64,000 nucleotides of DNA from Mactra quadrangularis (taxonomy: Eukaryota > Mollusca > Bivalvia > Venerida > Mactridae). Shown piece after piece: positions 14,096 to 25,867 of this stretch. Each line of letters begins with the position of its first letter. Position 1 is the stretch's first letter. The translations under genes were made by a program, and so were the position numbers. The notes under the pieces are model-generated. The model was not told the DNA's origin. It was given only the letters and a program-made list of their open reading frames with translations, and did not search any database. The DNA lies in assembly GCA_025267735.1 (NCBI GenBank), contig CM046303.1, positions 19,458,403-19,522,402 of the forward strand. Direction: 5' to 3'.

Positions 14096-14972
14096 GAAGC
14101 TTGGACTTATCAGGGTGTTGGAAATGATAAAGTATTCCTTTCCCTTGTTAAGCAAAGGTTAAATAATCAGGTTATACAAAACTGGAATTCCAGACTGACA
14201 AACTAAGACAGAGCTAGATTTTATAATAATATTTCAAATTTTAGATTCCAACCTTATTTAGAATACTTTACAGTAAATACATTTTGTCAAGCTTTAAGTC
14301 GCTTAAGACTATCATCTCATAAACTGCATATTGAATCTGGCAGGTGGGTTAAACCAATAAGAACTCTATTAAATGAAAGAATATGTTTTAATTAGAAGAT
14401 GAATTTCATTTCATCCTTGAATGTAATATGTATACAGATCTTAGAAAACAGTACATTCTTAGAAAATATTGGTTAAGACCAAGTATGGTCAAATTTATAG
14501 ATCTAATTAACTCAGAAAGTAAAGCAATAATTAGAAACCTGGGTATGTATGTTCACAATGCATTTATTTTAAGAAATTATATATCATATAATGTTTAATG
14601 AAAATATATACATTATTTTGTCATGTATAAGTATATATGTAATTATTATATATGTATGCATATATCTGATAAGTACTTAATGGTAAAATACATTTTAATA
14701 AAAATATAGTTTTACAGTGCAACCTCGTAACTAATTAATTAGTAATCATATAATCTGATGTTGCTTAATGTGTCATATATATATATATGACCTCCTCCAC
14801 GTACTTGAAATTCTAAATACAAGTACTAGTATTCAGATATATATATATATATATTTATCTATGTTCATTTTGTATTGATTTTCTGTACACACTGTTTTGC
14901 CATCATATGCTATGCATTATTGTCCTCATACATTTGTAAATGTTATGGAAATAAATAAAAAATTAAAAAACA
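14096..14972 (+). pseudogene. Decayed non-LTR retrotransposon (LINE), C-terminal ORF2 remnant and 3' end
   Basis: Translation from 14096 gives about 99 codons of LINE-like C-terminal sequence with one in-frame stop (TAA at 14204-14206). The frame then shifts near 14390, and 68 more codons run from 14392 to a stop at 14596-14598. The second part begins 'LEDEFHFILEC' and continues with 'MYTDLRKQYI', 'SMVKF' and 'MYVHNAF'. This is the segment after the reverse transcriptase in many invertebrate LINEs, where a Cys pair precedes 'DE.HF....C'. Here one Cys (codon at 14384) survives and its partner falls in the frameshift. The reverse transcriptase and endonuclease domains are absent, as expected of a 5'-truncated copy. 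The 3' untranslated part contains TA repeats and ends in an AATAAATAAAAA tail at 14949-14970. The clade was not determined; it is certainly non-functional. Confidence 0.8.
14772..14858. repeat. (TA)n microsatellite tracts
   Basis: Two alternating TA runs lie in the LINE 3' region. The first is embedded in a 20-bp perfect palindrome at 14772-14791 (gtc, TA run, gac); the second is at about 14838-14856. Confidence 0.8.
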
Positions 14973-15639
14973 CATAGGAACATACAACAAAAGTGTAATT
15001 AAAGCATTTAATAATAAAGATGCCAAACTAAAAATGTGATAATTGATAATGAAAATCTATTCCGTTCAGGGTGTTTTATAACGTCTGTATGACTCCTTAC
15101 TTGAAAGACAAGCTAACTTATGAATAACGAATGGCTTTGTTTAGGTGACAGATCAATTTGACTTCATATGCAAATCATTGACTTTTAAGTAGTGGCAATG
15201 TGCATTTTTAAATAACTCGATATTTTTAGATTTACATCTATTTTATTACGTAATAATATAAATGGAGCGTGCTTAAGAAGAGTGTAAACAAACAATTTAT
15301 CATCATATTCTTAAAAAGGAGAAAACCAAAAAACTGAAATTACAAACACATATCGTCAATAGTAGGACGTCATTTTCTCATATGGTCTTAATTCAGAAAG
15401 TCACCTGTTTTCTTAGCTTTGAAATAGATGGAAGTACTGTTAACTTCTCATGTGATAAATAGGCATTGTTACATATGTGTGGTATAGTTTGCAATGCACC
15501 AATATGAAAAAGATGATAACAGAAAGTAATGTTTCTGCTTTAACTTAAGTTTGGAAATATTTATTAACATGTAGAGAATATGCGATTTAAAAAAGCAGGA
15601 TCTTTTGGTGCATAGTAACACTTACTCAGACAAGGCTGG

Positions 15640-15720
15640 AAACGAACATAATGTACTGTCATTTTTTAGCTGGGAATCGAACCTCATGGCGTTACCCGAA
15701 CATATTGCAAACTATGAATA
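15640..15720 (-). repeat. Possible degenerate tRNA-derived SINE head
   Basis: On the minus strand 'gaggttcgattccc' matches a pol III B box. Upstream on that strand 'ccttagcaccgatat' is a poor A-box candidate at about the right distance. The folded tRNA shape is not convincing and no SINE body was found, so this is tentative. Confidence 0.3.
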
Positions 15721-16139
15721 CCTTTAAACAATATCGGTGCTAAGGTAGAAAGTAAGTATAGGACAATTATAACAATTATATAGTTACTGGTTAACTAATT
15801 TGAATACAAATATTATCATAAAGGTGTCGAACAGTTGCTTTGTAATTTGCAATTAGCAATTAATATGTGAAAGGATAAGCCTCTCAGGAAACATAATAAA
15901 ACGTGTGAGGTACTATTTATGTACTATAGTCGATCTGATGACAGCTGTGTAAAAGTGGCAATTATCAGTTTTTTTTAAATGGTAACAATAACAAAACAGA
16001 AATGCAATTAACAAAGAACTTAGGGATGGTCATGTCAAGTTGACATTTAACACATACACTTTGTTAAATAGGTCATATAAAAATCTTTCACGGGAGTTCC
16101 GGAAAATCACTCTGCAAATTGTATACACTAAACCTGGTT

Positions 16140-16480
16140 TACCATTACTAGTCCGGCCAACACCAAGGATGACCTTGCACGAAATGATGTAGAAAATGTT
16201 ATTCAATTTATTGGTAGACATGGTCTTACTGATTCCAAATCCGATTGATGCCACTTTGTCATCCTTGGGCAACTCCCAGAATCCAAGATGGCAACCAAGA
16301 TGGCGGCTAGAGGCTAAATTATACATGCAAAATGTATTTTTTACACATTATGGTCTTAAAATGAAGGACAAAAGTGATTTCAACATTTGCAGATCGAGTT
16401 GGTTAAATTTTGTTATTCTTATACAAACTATCAAATTCAAAATGGCGGTCAAAATGGCGGTCAAAATGGCGGTAAAAGGC
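16140..16480 (-). repeat. ATGGCGG-motif repeat, inverted relative to the 19-20 kb satellite
   Basis: Read on the minus strand, 16140-16310 aligns with the monomer at about 20235-20400. Shared text: 'ccgccatcttg', 'gggagttgcccaag', 'gtggcatca', 'acattttctacatcatt', 'tgcaaggt'. Further in, a 12-bp unit 'aaaatggcggtc' occurs three times in tandem at 16439-16474. The sense-strand open frame ending here in repeated 'KMAV' is a translation of this 12-bp repeat, not a protein. Confidence 0.75.
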
Positions 16481-16620
16481 TATTAGCCCAGTATCTAAAG
16501 AACAAACTGGCAGAAAGAAACTGAGTGGTGTAGAAATTTATTTTCTTATAGAATAGTTAATGTTATTAAATAAACTGATTGACTTCACTAAGTTATAATT
16601 TATTATTAACAATTATAAAT

Positions 16621-17071
16621 CCAAAATGGCGGCTAAATGGCCGATATGATCTAATAGTTCAGTACATAATATACGAGTACATACATGGACGGAAACAAAC
16701 ACATTTGGGTTTAAGTTTCAATGTTTGTATTATAATTTTTTGAATCTTTATTAACTCTCAACTTTGTAAAACTTGTTAATCCCACCTGATCATCTATTAG
16801 CAACTCAAGATTCAAGGTGGAGTCAAAGATTACGATTACGAAGCAAATTCAACCAGTTCTATTTTTTTAGCAATAATGTATTGTAAATAATGACGTGTTT
16901 TCATAATGGCCTAGATATTTGGCTGAAACAGTCATATTAGCCTTTGCCTCTGGCCTCGGGCTGTCTTCAGCCAAATACAGGCCGTTATGAAAACACTAAA
17001 TTCACCATTGTACCAGATAGGGTCCCAATAAAAAAAACGCTCAGATTGTACCAACATTCAAAATGGCGGCA
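16621..17071 (-). repeat. Further isolated ATGGCGGC motif repeats
   Basis: Copies of 'aaaatggcggc' occur at 16623-16633 and 17060-17070. A decayed 'ctcaagattcaaggtgg' at about 16804-16820 corresponds to the 'ccaccatcttgaattcttga' form in the satellite at 19.2 kb. They appear to be diverged monomers of the same family. Confidence 0.5.
16895..16996. mobile_element. 102-bp foldback (hairpin) element, MITE-like
   Basis: The left arm 'gtgttttcataatggcct' and then 'atatttggctgaa' is matched in reverse complement by the right arm ('gtgttttcataacggcct', 'tatttggctgaa'), with only a few mismatches and a loop of about 30 bp rich in 'gcctc'. It interrupts the ATGGCGGC repeat region. No gene is inside. 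Confidence 0.7.
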
Positions 17072-17199
17072 TTTTTGTGGCAGAAAAAACACGGCCTTCA
17101 TGAGAAAACTCGGTCACTATGAGATTCGGAAGCAATCAAAATGCCTGAATCTCCCTAAAGCCGAGGTATAAATGAAATGAAAATTTGATAGATAATTCG

Positions 17200-19185
17200 A
17201 CGGTTGCCCACAGGATACTTGCTCTTCAACGCAATGTACTTATTACAGTCTTGCTAGCAACCCTCGAATTGTGGTGGACAAACTAATTTAATTTCCAAAT
17301 GTAAGCCATTGAAATAAAGAAAAACTGGAAAATAAATTTGGGTTAATATACAGTTTACAGTAGACAATCTTATTAAGGATTATTATGAAGTGCTATCATT
17401 TTGTTTAAGATTGCAATGTGTGGATATTTGAAAAGCTTATAATCCTTTTAGTTGAAATATTTCGATACAGTGAAAATAAACTGAAACATGTCAATGGCAA
17501 AATAAGCATGTGCCAAAAATGAGGAAGAAACAAACTGACTGAGCTATATCAATATCATTACAAAAACAATGATACAGTCTGACTTTACTAAAATTGATTC
17601 AATTAGAATATGTGCTTAAATGTTTAAGTTTGCTTCTGTCTAATAATATTACATGACGATAGCTCAATTTCTCTGGTCGTTTTGTATGTTGATAACAACA
17701 TGTTCAAGTGACGACACAAATTATTGTTGACAGAGTATTTTGAACTCAACACTCTAAGCATATGAAATGGTAAACTAAACATATTAAGGATTATTATCTT
17801 TAGAAAGTATCCAAGCGGGTACTAGCTTATGGCGAAAAGATAACATAAATGTCTTCACTTTTGATATAGAGTAGGTGAACTAGCTTTAAAAGCATATTTT
17901 ATACCCATGCTAATAGTGTACATTCTTTACATTGTCAAAAACTGACTAACTTGTAACATTACATTTTGGACGAATGTCAGTTGACCCCATTGTTATAGTG
18001 TCACTCCTACAAGATAGATATCTCAAAAGAGTATCAGCGCATCAATGTCGTCAGATATTTTTGGTACTCAGCAAATTGCAGGAAAAGTGATCATTTGTTG
18101 TACACTTTTGTTGCCTGTGCTTCTCGTACCAAGTCTTTAGGTTTATGCGATCAAATAAATATGTAATGTTACCGAAAAAAAATGAATAATTACCATATCT
18201 TGCAATGCATCGTCTATAATGTTTGGAGTGGAACATATTTAAATACTACATACGAGATCGACAAGTTGTCTCAGCGCACCATCCTTCTTTAGGGGAGTAT
18301 TTGCAGTTGATAGTAAGTATACCCCAAATGTGTTTAGTAATCAGACATGTTTAAACTTTTGGCACTGATGCATCAGATCTGTTATGTGTTCTTTCAAGAT
18401 ATTTAGTCTTAAGTGAAACAATACATTTTTAAATTTTCTACTTGGCCATGTTTTGTAATTAATGAATCCCTTAAAACCACCATCTTGCACAGGGTAACAC
18501 TATTTGCTAAACCATGAGCTCGACACTGGGTTCGAATAGCAGTGTATACGCTTATAATAAGAATTGGCATCTACGCCGCGTAATTCTCTCTATCCTTGTA
18601 AATAAAACCAAATTATACTACAAACTTTTGATGGAAATGTGCTTTTGTTATTTCTTCATTTTTATCAATGGTCAGAGTCATTTAAAATGAAATAAAGAAC
18701 ATTCGTGATTCAGTGGTGATATTTGATGTTTAGATCGGACTTGAAATGATCCTATTGCTATTTCTCTTATTTACTATGAAACAAAGTTACAACGTCAACA
18801 GAATTTCTATCAATTGCTTTGGCATAAATATACTCTTGAAAGATAATAGAACATGCACACAATACTTACAATATCATTAGTTTTTTTCTTTTTTATAACC
18901 CGCTTTAAATACATATATTGATTATTGTTGAAGAGGTAAACATATTGGGAAAATGGTCGCTATTCTAAGGATATCACAACATACGTTGTTCAATAAATTA
19001 AGTATTATCAGAATAGTGTCTCTAAATTGCCATCTTAGAAACAATTTGCTTCCAGAGTCAACTGGCAAGCCAACAAGTATCAACGATTTAATATTCGCAA
19101 GACCAAGAGATATAAAAACCTAAACATAATGCTGTATACCCATTAGTTAGGAGTTATGTCTTTTAATGTGAATTGAAATTAATTT
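17200..19185. other. AT-rich DNA with one doubtful tRNA-like patch
   Basis: No gene was recognised. Near 18500-18545 'ctgggttcgaatagc' resembles a pol III B box, with 'ttgctaaaccatgagctcg' upstream, but no convincing A box or SINE body accompanies it. Confidence 0.45.
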
Positions 19186-19189
19186 TCCA

Positions 19190-20420
19190 ACTCTAATAAT
19201 TCATTTTGACCACCATCTTGAATTCTTGAAGTTATTTAAGAATACAAATATGGCATAAATCGGTTACATACACAAAAAAGGATTAACTACGAAATAAAAT
19301 GCATTGAAATTATTTGGTATACCCCAGTCTATGACTTAGCTCATTGTGGTTGATTTATACCCGACAGCTAGTTATTTACGCCATTATAGCCGCCATCTTG
19401 GATTTTGGAAATTGCCCAATGATGCCAGTGTGGCATTAACCATTTTTATGAACTAAACTAAAAAGTAATTCCTACAAAAATGCATTATAACTTTCTTGAA
19501 ATGCCTCTATGTACGATTCTGCTCATTGTGGTTGATATACCCGATAAGTGTAGTTTTTATCCGCCATTTTGTCCGCCATCTTGGATTGGATGATAAACAA
19601 GGGGTACCAAAATTGCAAAAAAATAAAATTGCAGTGATGTTAGACTAATTTCAGCTATTTAAAATCAGTCTGTGATAAGGATGGATTTATTATACATTAA
19701 TCGGCTTTCATCCGCCATTTTGTTCGTCATCTTGAATTTTGGGAGTTGCCCAAGAGTGCCGAAGCGACATCACCTAGTTTCGTAAACTGCGAAGTCTTAG
19801 CTGCAAGAAAATGCAAAATCATTTTACATCCTTCCATGCACGGTTCAATTGATTTTTGTAGTTTATATACCGGACTAATATATACCCGACAGTTAGTTAT
19901 TTACGCCATTCTAGCCGCCATCTTAGATTTTGGAAATTGCCTAATGATGCCAGTGTGGCATCAACCAGTTTTATAAACTAAATTTAAGAATTATTACTTC
20001 AAAAATGCATTAAAACTTTTTTGAAATGCCACTATGTGCGATTCTACTCATTGGGGTTAATATTCCCGACAAATGTGGTTTTTATTCGCCATTTTGTCCG
20101 CCATCTTGGATTGGATAATAAATGAGGGGTATCAAAATTGCATTAAATAATATTGCAGATATTGTTAGACTAATTTCAGCTATTTAAATGATCAGACTGT
20201 GGTAAAGATGAATTTATTATACATTATTCAGCTTTCTTCCGCCATTTTGTCCGCCATCTTGAATTTTGGGAGTTGCCCAAGAGTGCCGAAGTGGCATCAT
20301 CCAGTTTTGTAAACTACAATGTCTTAGCTTCAAGAAAATGGAAAAACATTTTCTACATCATTCAATGCAAGGTTCAGTCGATTTTTGAAGTTCATATACT
20401 GGACTATACCCTAGAACACA
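19190..20420 (+). repeat. Higher-order satellite with CCGCCATCTTG motifs
   Basis: A ~525-bp unit is present twice in tandem. Matching positions: 'tagccgccatctt' 19389 and 19914; 'ttttgtccgccatcttggat' near 19567 and 20092; 'gccattttgt.cg.catcttgaattttggga' near 19713 and 20241. Each unit contains three diverged monomers of about 150-195 bp, sharing the order 'cttgaaatgcc...ctcattg.ggtt.at..acccgac...tttat.cgccat...ccgccatcttgga'. A partial monomer at about 19200 precedes the array. The motif GCCGCCATCTTG equals the binding consensus known for the zinc-finger factor YY1 (known for the motif; binding here is inference). Open frames crossing the array are not genes. Confidence 0.8.
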
Positions 20421-20594
20421 TACGATAAAGGGCTTTAACAGTAACAACATTGGCTGGTAAAGAATAACAAGAGCACACATTTTCAAATATTTTACACCAG
20501 TTCGCATACAATAGTTGCCAGGTACAATGTAATGTAGAAAATGATTTATTAAGGTCAACAATTAATTCATATACCACATGTCGATGTTTACAAT

Positions 20595-20830
20595 AGTAAA
20601 GAAATTGAACTCATAAATAGAATTATAACCAGATAATCGCCTGCAGATATTTTTGATCGTTTAATTAAAAGTTATATATATATAATGATGAAACTACTTT
20701 ACCAGCCTATTATTCAAAGAACCATTGTACTCTGTACAAACAATCAACCGTCATTAATATTTTACTTTAATGAACTCATTCGTGTGTGTTTGTATGATTT
20801 GGTAGGACCTATTGGTTCACGTTTTTCAGT
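20595..20830 (+). repeat. Dispersed repeat P2, left-arm copy
   Basis: It pairs with the reverse complement of 51365-51590. Landmarks: 'agtaaaga.att', 'aaccagat.at.gcctgcagata', 'tttttgatcgttt', 'caaagaaccattgta', 'actcattcgtgtg.gtttg.atg.tttggt'. The ~70-bp apart anchors are all collinear, so this is a solid arm pair. A third copy in direct orientation is at 10507-10700. Confidence 0.75.
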
Positions 20831-21183
20831 TACATAGAGACAAATTATTACTTTGAATCTATGCCACAACTATGTACGTTTTCACAACAATTTTCCCCTG
20901 TAACATTAGCTTTTAATTACAAATTGATAAAAACAAATAAAAACACTTGCATAAAGTATATAGACATTTCATCAAATAAATAAACAGCTTTGTTTAATAA
21001 AGTTAATTATGTGATATATGATTCAAATATACAAAGCATTGTGTGATGTAATCTGTGTATATCAGACGTGAACGCGACCACTTATGTTTGGTATTTATCA
21101 GTTTTTATTTGATTTTTGTTCGTACTCTTTAAAAATATATCTTACACATTTTTATCATTTATTCATATGTTATGCATATAAAT

Positions 21184-21285
21184 GTTAAGCGCTTTTGAAC
21201 ATATTTTCTATATGAAAAGAGCGCTATACAAATGTGGTATATAATTAAATAATATTAATAATAATATCAATAATAATTATCATAA
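21184..21285 (+). repeat. 3' end of a SINE/LINE: GCGC hairpin and AAT tail
   Basis: 'aagcgctttt' and 'aaaagagcgct' form a short hairpin, followed by 'atacaaatg' and an (AAT)n-like tail. This pattern is a familiar 3' terminus of short retroelements in many animals. No 5' part could be recognised, so the copy is strongly truncated. The family was not identified. Confidence 0.5.
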
Positions 21286-21289
21286 CAAT

Positions 21290-22180
21290 GTCAAAAGACA
21301 TTTATGGGATGAAAGATAATCTTAAAGATAACACAACATTTTGTATTGTAGAAAGATGTGCTCTAAATTCAAGACAGCATAGTCAACATCCTTCCTAAAT
21401 CAGTAATGGTGTAAGTGAACTTCGTACCTAACACAAAGAATAATTGTCCAGAAATAAACGGCTTATATAAGGATTAGGTATCTCCATTAGGAATGATTTG
21501 ACCGATTGAGTGTTTTACAGATATCCATAATAAGCTTAATAGTTGAAACGATATACGTCACGTTCTTATACACATAAAGATCATGTTGTTACATGATGTT
21601 TATCTAGGTCTCATCATTTATAACTAACTATGTTATGTCAATATTCTTGTGGTAGGGAATGATGGATTCTGACAACAATCATATATGTGTGTTAAATGCA
21701 AGAACTTGTGATATAGCCATTAGTACAATCTACAGATCAACTGTTTCTCTTGACTAACTAACAGAGAATCGACCCAAACTGCTGACACTAAATGACACCC
21801 AGTTCATGACGCAAGCAACCCGAAAGCTTCATTCGCGAGTTCTTGGACATATTTTCCATCTGGCTCGCCATCTCTATATTACATTTCTACGTGTCGTAGC
21901 TCAACACATAGAGATATGACAACTTCTTGCGCAAAATTCCAAATCAGAAACCAGGTTGTATGACATGGTACTTTATTATCATTTACCATAAGTTACATGT
22001 CATAATTATATTGATCTCTTACATCTTATTCATTGTCTTAGATTTTAGATTAACTTAAATATAGATCAATGTTCAGTAATGATTGAATGTGATCATCCTT
22101 TTATTACAATTAGACGATATAAATGTATTCTTAAACAATATTAAACATTTACGCTTTATAAGTTCTAACAAATGTACAAG
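21290..22180. other. AT-rich DNA, nothing recognised
   Basis: No gene, RNA gene or transposon end was seen. A slightly more GC-rich patch at 21770-21960 has no coding or tRNA signal. Confidence 0.45.
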
Positions 22181-22184
22181 ACAT

Positions 22185-22640
22185 TGACACATTGAAGCTA
22201 GTATAGTTTGTATTTCGACCACACTGCAATTGCCCTGATATATTACTTTATTGCATGAGCTAATAACTTTAGGGATTATATTGTAACTATCAGTACTATT
22301 TGATGCGTCAATAGTGTTACATTTATTAGCTGATTAATAATCAAACACCAATTTGTTATCATGGAGATAATCTGTCAAAACACATTAAAATAATTATAGG
22401 TTGTTTTCACTCCAATTTTGCAATTCTATTAAACCATTGTTTCTACTATTATAGATATCCTGTCAATCAGATACCGGGTCCCAATTGCTACCAACTATTA
22501 CTATAACGTGTGCTATTAAAGCTGATAATGTTGTGTAATGGATATCAATAACAATTATAACAGTTGATTTGCGCTCAGTTAGCATAAGTTATTGGTAATA
22601 AGAGTAACATTCATTTTGTCTAGACTAGATTTTACAATCG
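22185..22640 (+). repeat. Palindrome arm block P3, left copy
   Basis: It aligns with the reverse complement of 50000-50462. Landmarks: 'tgacacattgaagcta', 'attgcatgag', 'gtcaata.tgttacattta', 'ggctgattaataa' (left: agctgattaataa), 'caatttgtt', 'agataatctgt', 'ataggttg', 'ctgtcaatcagata', 'gataac..ttat', 'gcgctca' and 'gtctagac/gtctagag'. This is one of the clearest arm pairs. No frame is conserved. Confidence 0.8.
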
Positions 22641-22644
22641 GAAA

Positions 22645-24595
22645 TAGCTTTATCTGAGTTCAACAAACTTATATACATATTCTTTAAAATGCAAGTTTTT
22701 TTTTAATATTGTATAGGCCAAATGTCAATTTTTGGAAACATTACACATGGAAAATGCAAAATTACTGATGGTACTTGAAATGTAAATACTATGATGATGA
22801 AGCACGAACGCGCTTTGTAACAAAATGTATATATAAGTGATAGGCTAGCAAGAAAGTGTTGAGATTGAAAATAGTTCACTGCGTAAATATCAATTGCTTT
22901 TAAAAGGTCAATCGTGTTGCAGACGATTTTAAGGTATGCATTACCAATTTGACCATTGATTCACGTGAAATAATTAAAACATGCATGCGTTTTTATTCCC
23001 GCAACAATAACTGTGAAAAAAGATATGGAAAGAGCAAGACTTAAAAAACGGTCAACACAAATTTTAACTTTATATCAGTCAATAAAATCATATATTTGAT
23101 ATATTCATTGAAAGTGGTGTACTTGCATTAATATAAATAAGCTATTATCATAAAAATATTGCTCAACGCCTTGTATATAGAATATTTAGGTTGACAAGAA
23201 TTACCATAAAACGTACTGTCATAATAATGTCAGTGTCTAACAATGATACTAGAAGTGTGTTAACCGCTTATAATTCCATACGTGTTAAAGCCGTTATAGA
23301 GAAGTTATCCCCACAAGAAGAAACGTCCGGATATTTAAGTCCAGTGGGAGGGTTTTTTAATTAAGAGTGTTACTTCTCGTATGATACAACCATTCAACCT
23401 CAAAATAGAATTGTGAGGGCGAATATTTTTGTTGGTATTGTAAAATGTCAATGACCATTGTCAGGTCAATGAACAAAGTTAAAAGTAACTTGTTAACTAC
23501 TCAAAAGAAATGTATCTGACAAACAAAAAAACCTCCTTATTGAGCATAAGCCATCATGTATAAAAATGTAGCATTTATGTACGTGATACTAGTTGAAATC
23601 TGTTTGGCTACAATGATGAATGTATTGTCCGGCTAACGTCATCAAGCGTCGTTAGACATGTCGTTATTACTCTCTGGCTATTAACTTAAACAACTTAAAC
23701 AACACTCATTCGCCAGACATGATGCTCCTTCTAAGTAATGGGTACTAAAGATTATTGTTTCAAAATTAAATTACATCAATCATATGATGATCTTAAGAGC
23801 AAGTGTTGTAGTATTTATCAATGTAAGAACGTGTCATTTTCGCTGGTTTGTATTTTTCACTAGTTATTTAGTTGCATTTTATAAATTTAGGTTTGTTTTG
23901 CATTATATTTTTTTAAAGGAAAAGAACCCACTTGCTATGGCATTAGACATTAAATTACAACAAAAGCTCTCAATATTAGTGCTGAATGATAACGGATCAA
24001 CCCTGTTGCGACATGATATACTATTATCCTTAAGGCAAGTAAGCATCCTCAGACATGACGCTGGATTATGTGGAAATAAGTTCAATCAATGCAGAACTCG
24101 CCAACCACGAAAACTATCGTTAAATCCTCTACTTGAGCAGCGTAAACATTTTTAACTCATACTGTACCAATCTCTTACTCCAGGTAAATCAGATCAATAG
24201 CTGAACTTATTCATTTAAGTGATATTACGTAAAATCGCTTTATAATATTCTAAATAGAAATTACTTTAGGTTGTGAAATAAAAAAGATAAAACTAAATGA
24301 AAAATAATATATTCAGGCAATGACGTCTTAAGTGATTCGTACAATTCCTAGAAAACGTTAAACCATGTATGATAAAGCAAGTTCATATGTATATTTTGTG
24401 TACAATTAGTGAAACCATCAATGTGGTCTACGCTCACTTTAAATCAACAGACAATAAAGTGCCAAAGTTAAACGTCAAACAATTAGCATATCTAAACATT
24501 ATAAAATGATAAAATTGGCATGTAATAGTGTACGAATAGACAGTGAAAGTTTTACATCAATTTACAACAGTTGAAGCCTTATCTTCAAAACAACA
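22645..24595. other. AT-rich DNA, nothing recognised
   Basis: The 123-codon open frame at 23784-24155 is the longest in the window, but its N-terminal half is hydrophobic by composition and its C-terminal half basic. I see no domain, splice context or conservation in the other palindrome arm, so I do not call it a gene. Confidence 0.45.
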
Positions 24596-24599
24596 TGAT

Positions 24600-24745
24600 A
24601 GATTCATTCAATAGATTTATTTATTCGATGGTCTGATGGGTACTTGTCTGATGTGATAAAGGTTTAAAAATCTCCTAGACGGAATGCAAACAATATTTTC
24701 TCCCATTAATCATTGTTCGAAGACTTACACAATCTTGCAGACAAT
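24600..24745 (+). repeat. Dispersed repeat P1, partial copy
   Basis: Matches the 3' end of the P1 block: 'gtctgatgtgataaaggt', 'ctagac', 'caaacaatattttctcc', 'attaatcat', 'cttgcagaca'. Orientation is the same as at 12608-13201. Confidence 0.6.
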
Positions 24746-25581
24746 AAAGTGGTTTTGTTAAAGATGACGATAAGTAATTTAAACATAAAATCATTTGAGT
24801 TATGTTAAAAAGATTAAAACAATTGTCATGATGTATTGTTTATTAGATTATATAAATTTGCTAAGATTTCATTTAAGATCCAAACTATATCTTATTCATT
24901 TTTCTAATTTTCTAGAATGCCTTTAATGTCAATCATGTGATACGGAATGTGTGAACATGCATTGTTTGAAATAAAATGTTTAAACTAACATTTAACATTA
25001 TAATAGAAGATAGACTAATGTCGGAAGAAGTAATTCGTTGTAAGCATAACTAATCAGGTCCTTGACTCGTTTCCACATCGTCCATTCTTTTATCTCGTAC
25101 CATAATGATAGCTACGAGTATTTTCATAACCTTCTTATCGTTGTTCATTTAGTTAATAAATGGGTTTACGCCATTTATGCTTACACTACTTCTGCTATTA
25201 TGTACGTTGACTCTAATGTTTGAAAACTACGTCAATTGTAATGAACTTCACTATTTTTTAACGTAGTGACTACTACTAAGAATATCAAATAATGAACTGG
25301 AATGGGTTATTATGTAGCATGCGTCATCAGGGCCCGGTTTCACGAACGCATTCCTATCTTAAATTTCTAGATTAACCTTAAATTTTCTATTTTTAGCATT
25401 TTTAAGTTTAAGTGCGTTTCACAAACATTTTACAATTTAATCCGTTCTTAAATAGTCTAAGTTATGAGTAAAAATTTAATCGAGTGAACGGGTAGATTAA
25501 ACCGTATGTAAACATTACTTAAATATAAAAAAAATGGTTAACGTTCTTCTAAATTTTTGTTTGATTGGCTATATAGTCCCT

Positions 25582-25839
25582 AGACGACGGGAATTCCGAC
25601 GAAGAGGCACTTAGTGTGGTTTAGGAAGTATGTCGGAAGATAGAATATATCAGATTTACAGATTTTTACCTACTACGATTCATTTCACTGTTGAACTTAT
25701 TCGTCTCCTTGCGTTTAAGGCGGAGTATGACAGTTTCTGCACTACTTCAAGACTAAGTGTTCACAGAGTTGAGTTTTTGTATTGTTATATAAATAATAAT
25801 AAAACTAGCAGATTAAAACGATACAAAACAGTACTTTAA
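25582..25839 (+). pseudogene. HARBI1-like nuclease, N-terminal fragment
   Basis: Reading from 25582 gives 'RRREFRRRGT', a stop codon (25612-25614), then 'CGLGS' and 'MSEDRIYQIYRFLPTTIHF' followed by 'TVELIRLL'. The 'RRR.FRRR....MSE.EI..RYR.....I..' arrangement is typical of the start of Harbinger-family nucleases, which cut DNA through a DDE catalytic core located further downstream. After about residue 45 the similarity fades and the frame closes at 25839; no DDE motifs follow. The in-frame stop and truncation show it is a remnant. The open frame starting at the internal Met (25630) would give a 69-residue peptide that should not be read as a gene. Confidence 0.7.
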
Positions 25840-25867
25840 TATCTAGATCGATCGTCATTCTTTTTAG

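Noticed and set aside
16030..16486. Overlapping open frames of 96-98 codons on both strands
   Set aside because: Both are translations of the inverted ATGGCGG repeat, including the 12-bp triplication.
19746..19976. 76-codon open frame starting MPKSAEATSPSF
   Set aside because: It is a translation of the satellite monomers; the second tandem unit breaks it.
23784..24155. Longest open frame (123 codons, plus strand) as a gene
   Set aside because: No domain, AT-driven composition, and no counterpart in the opposite palindrome arm; length is within chance for this much AT-rich DNA.
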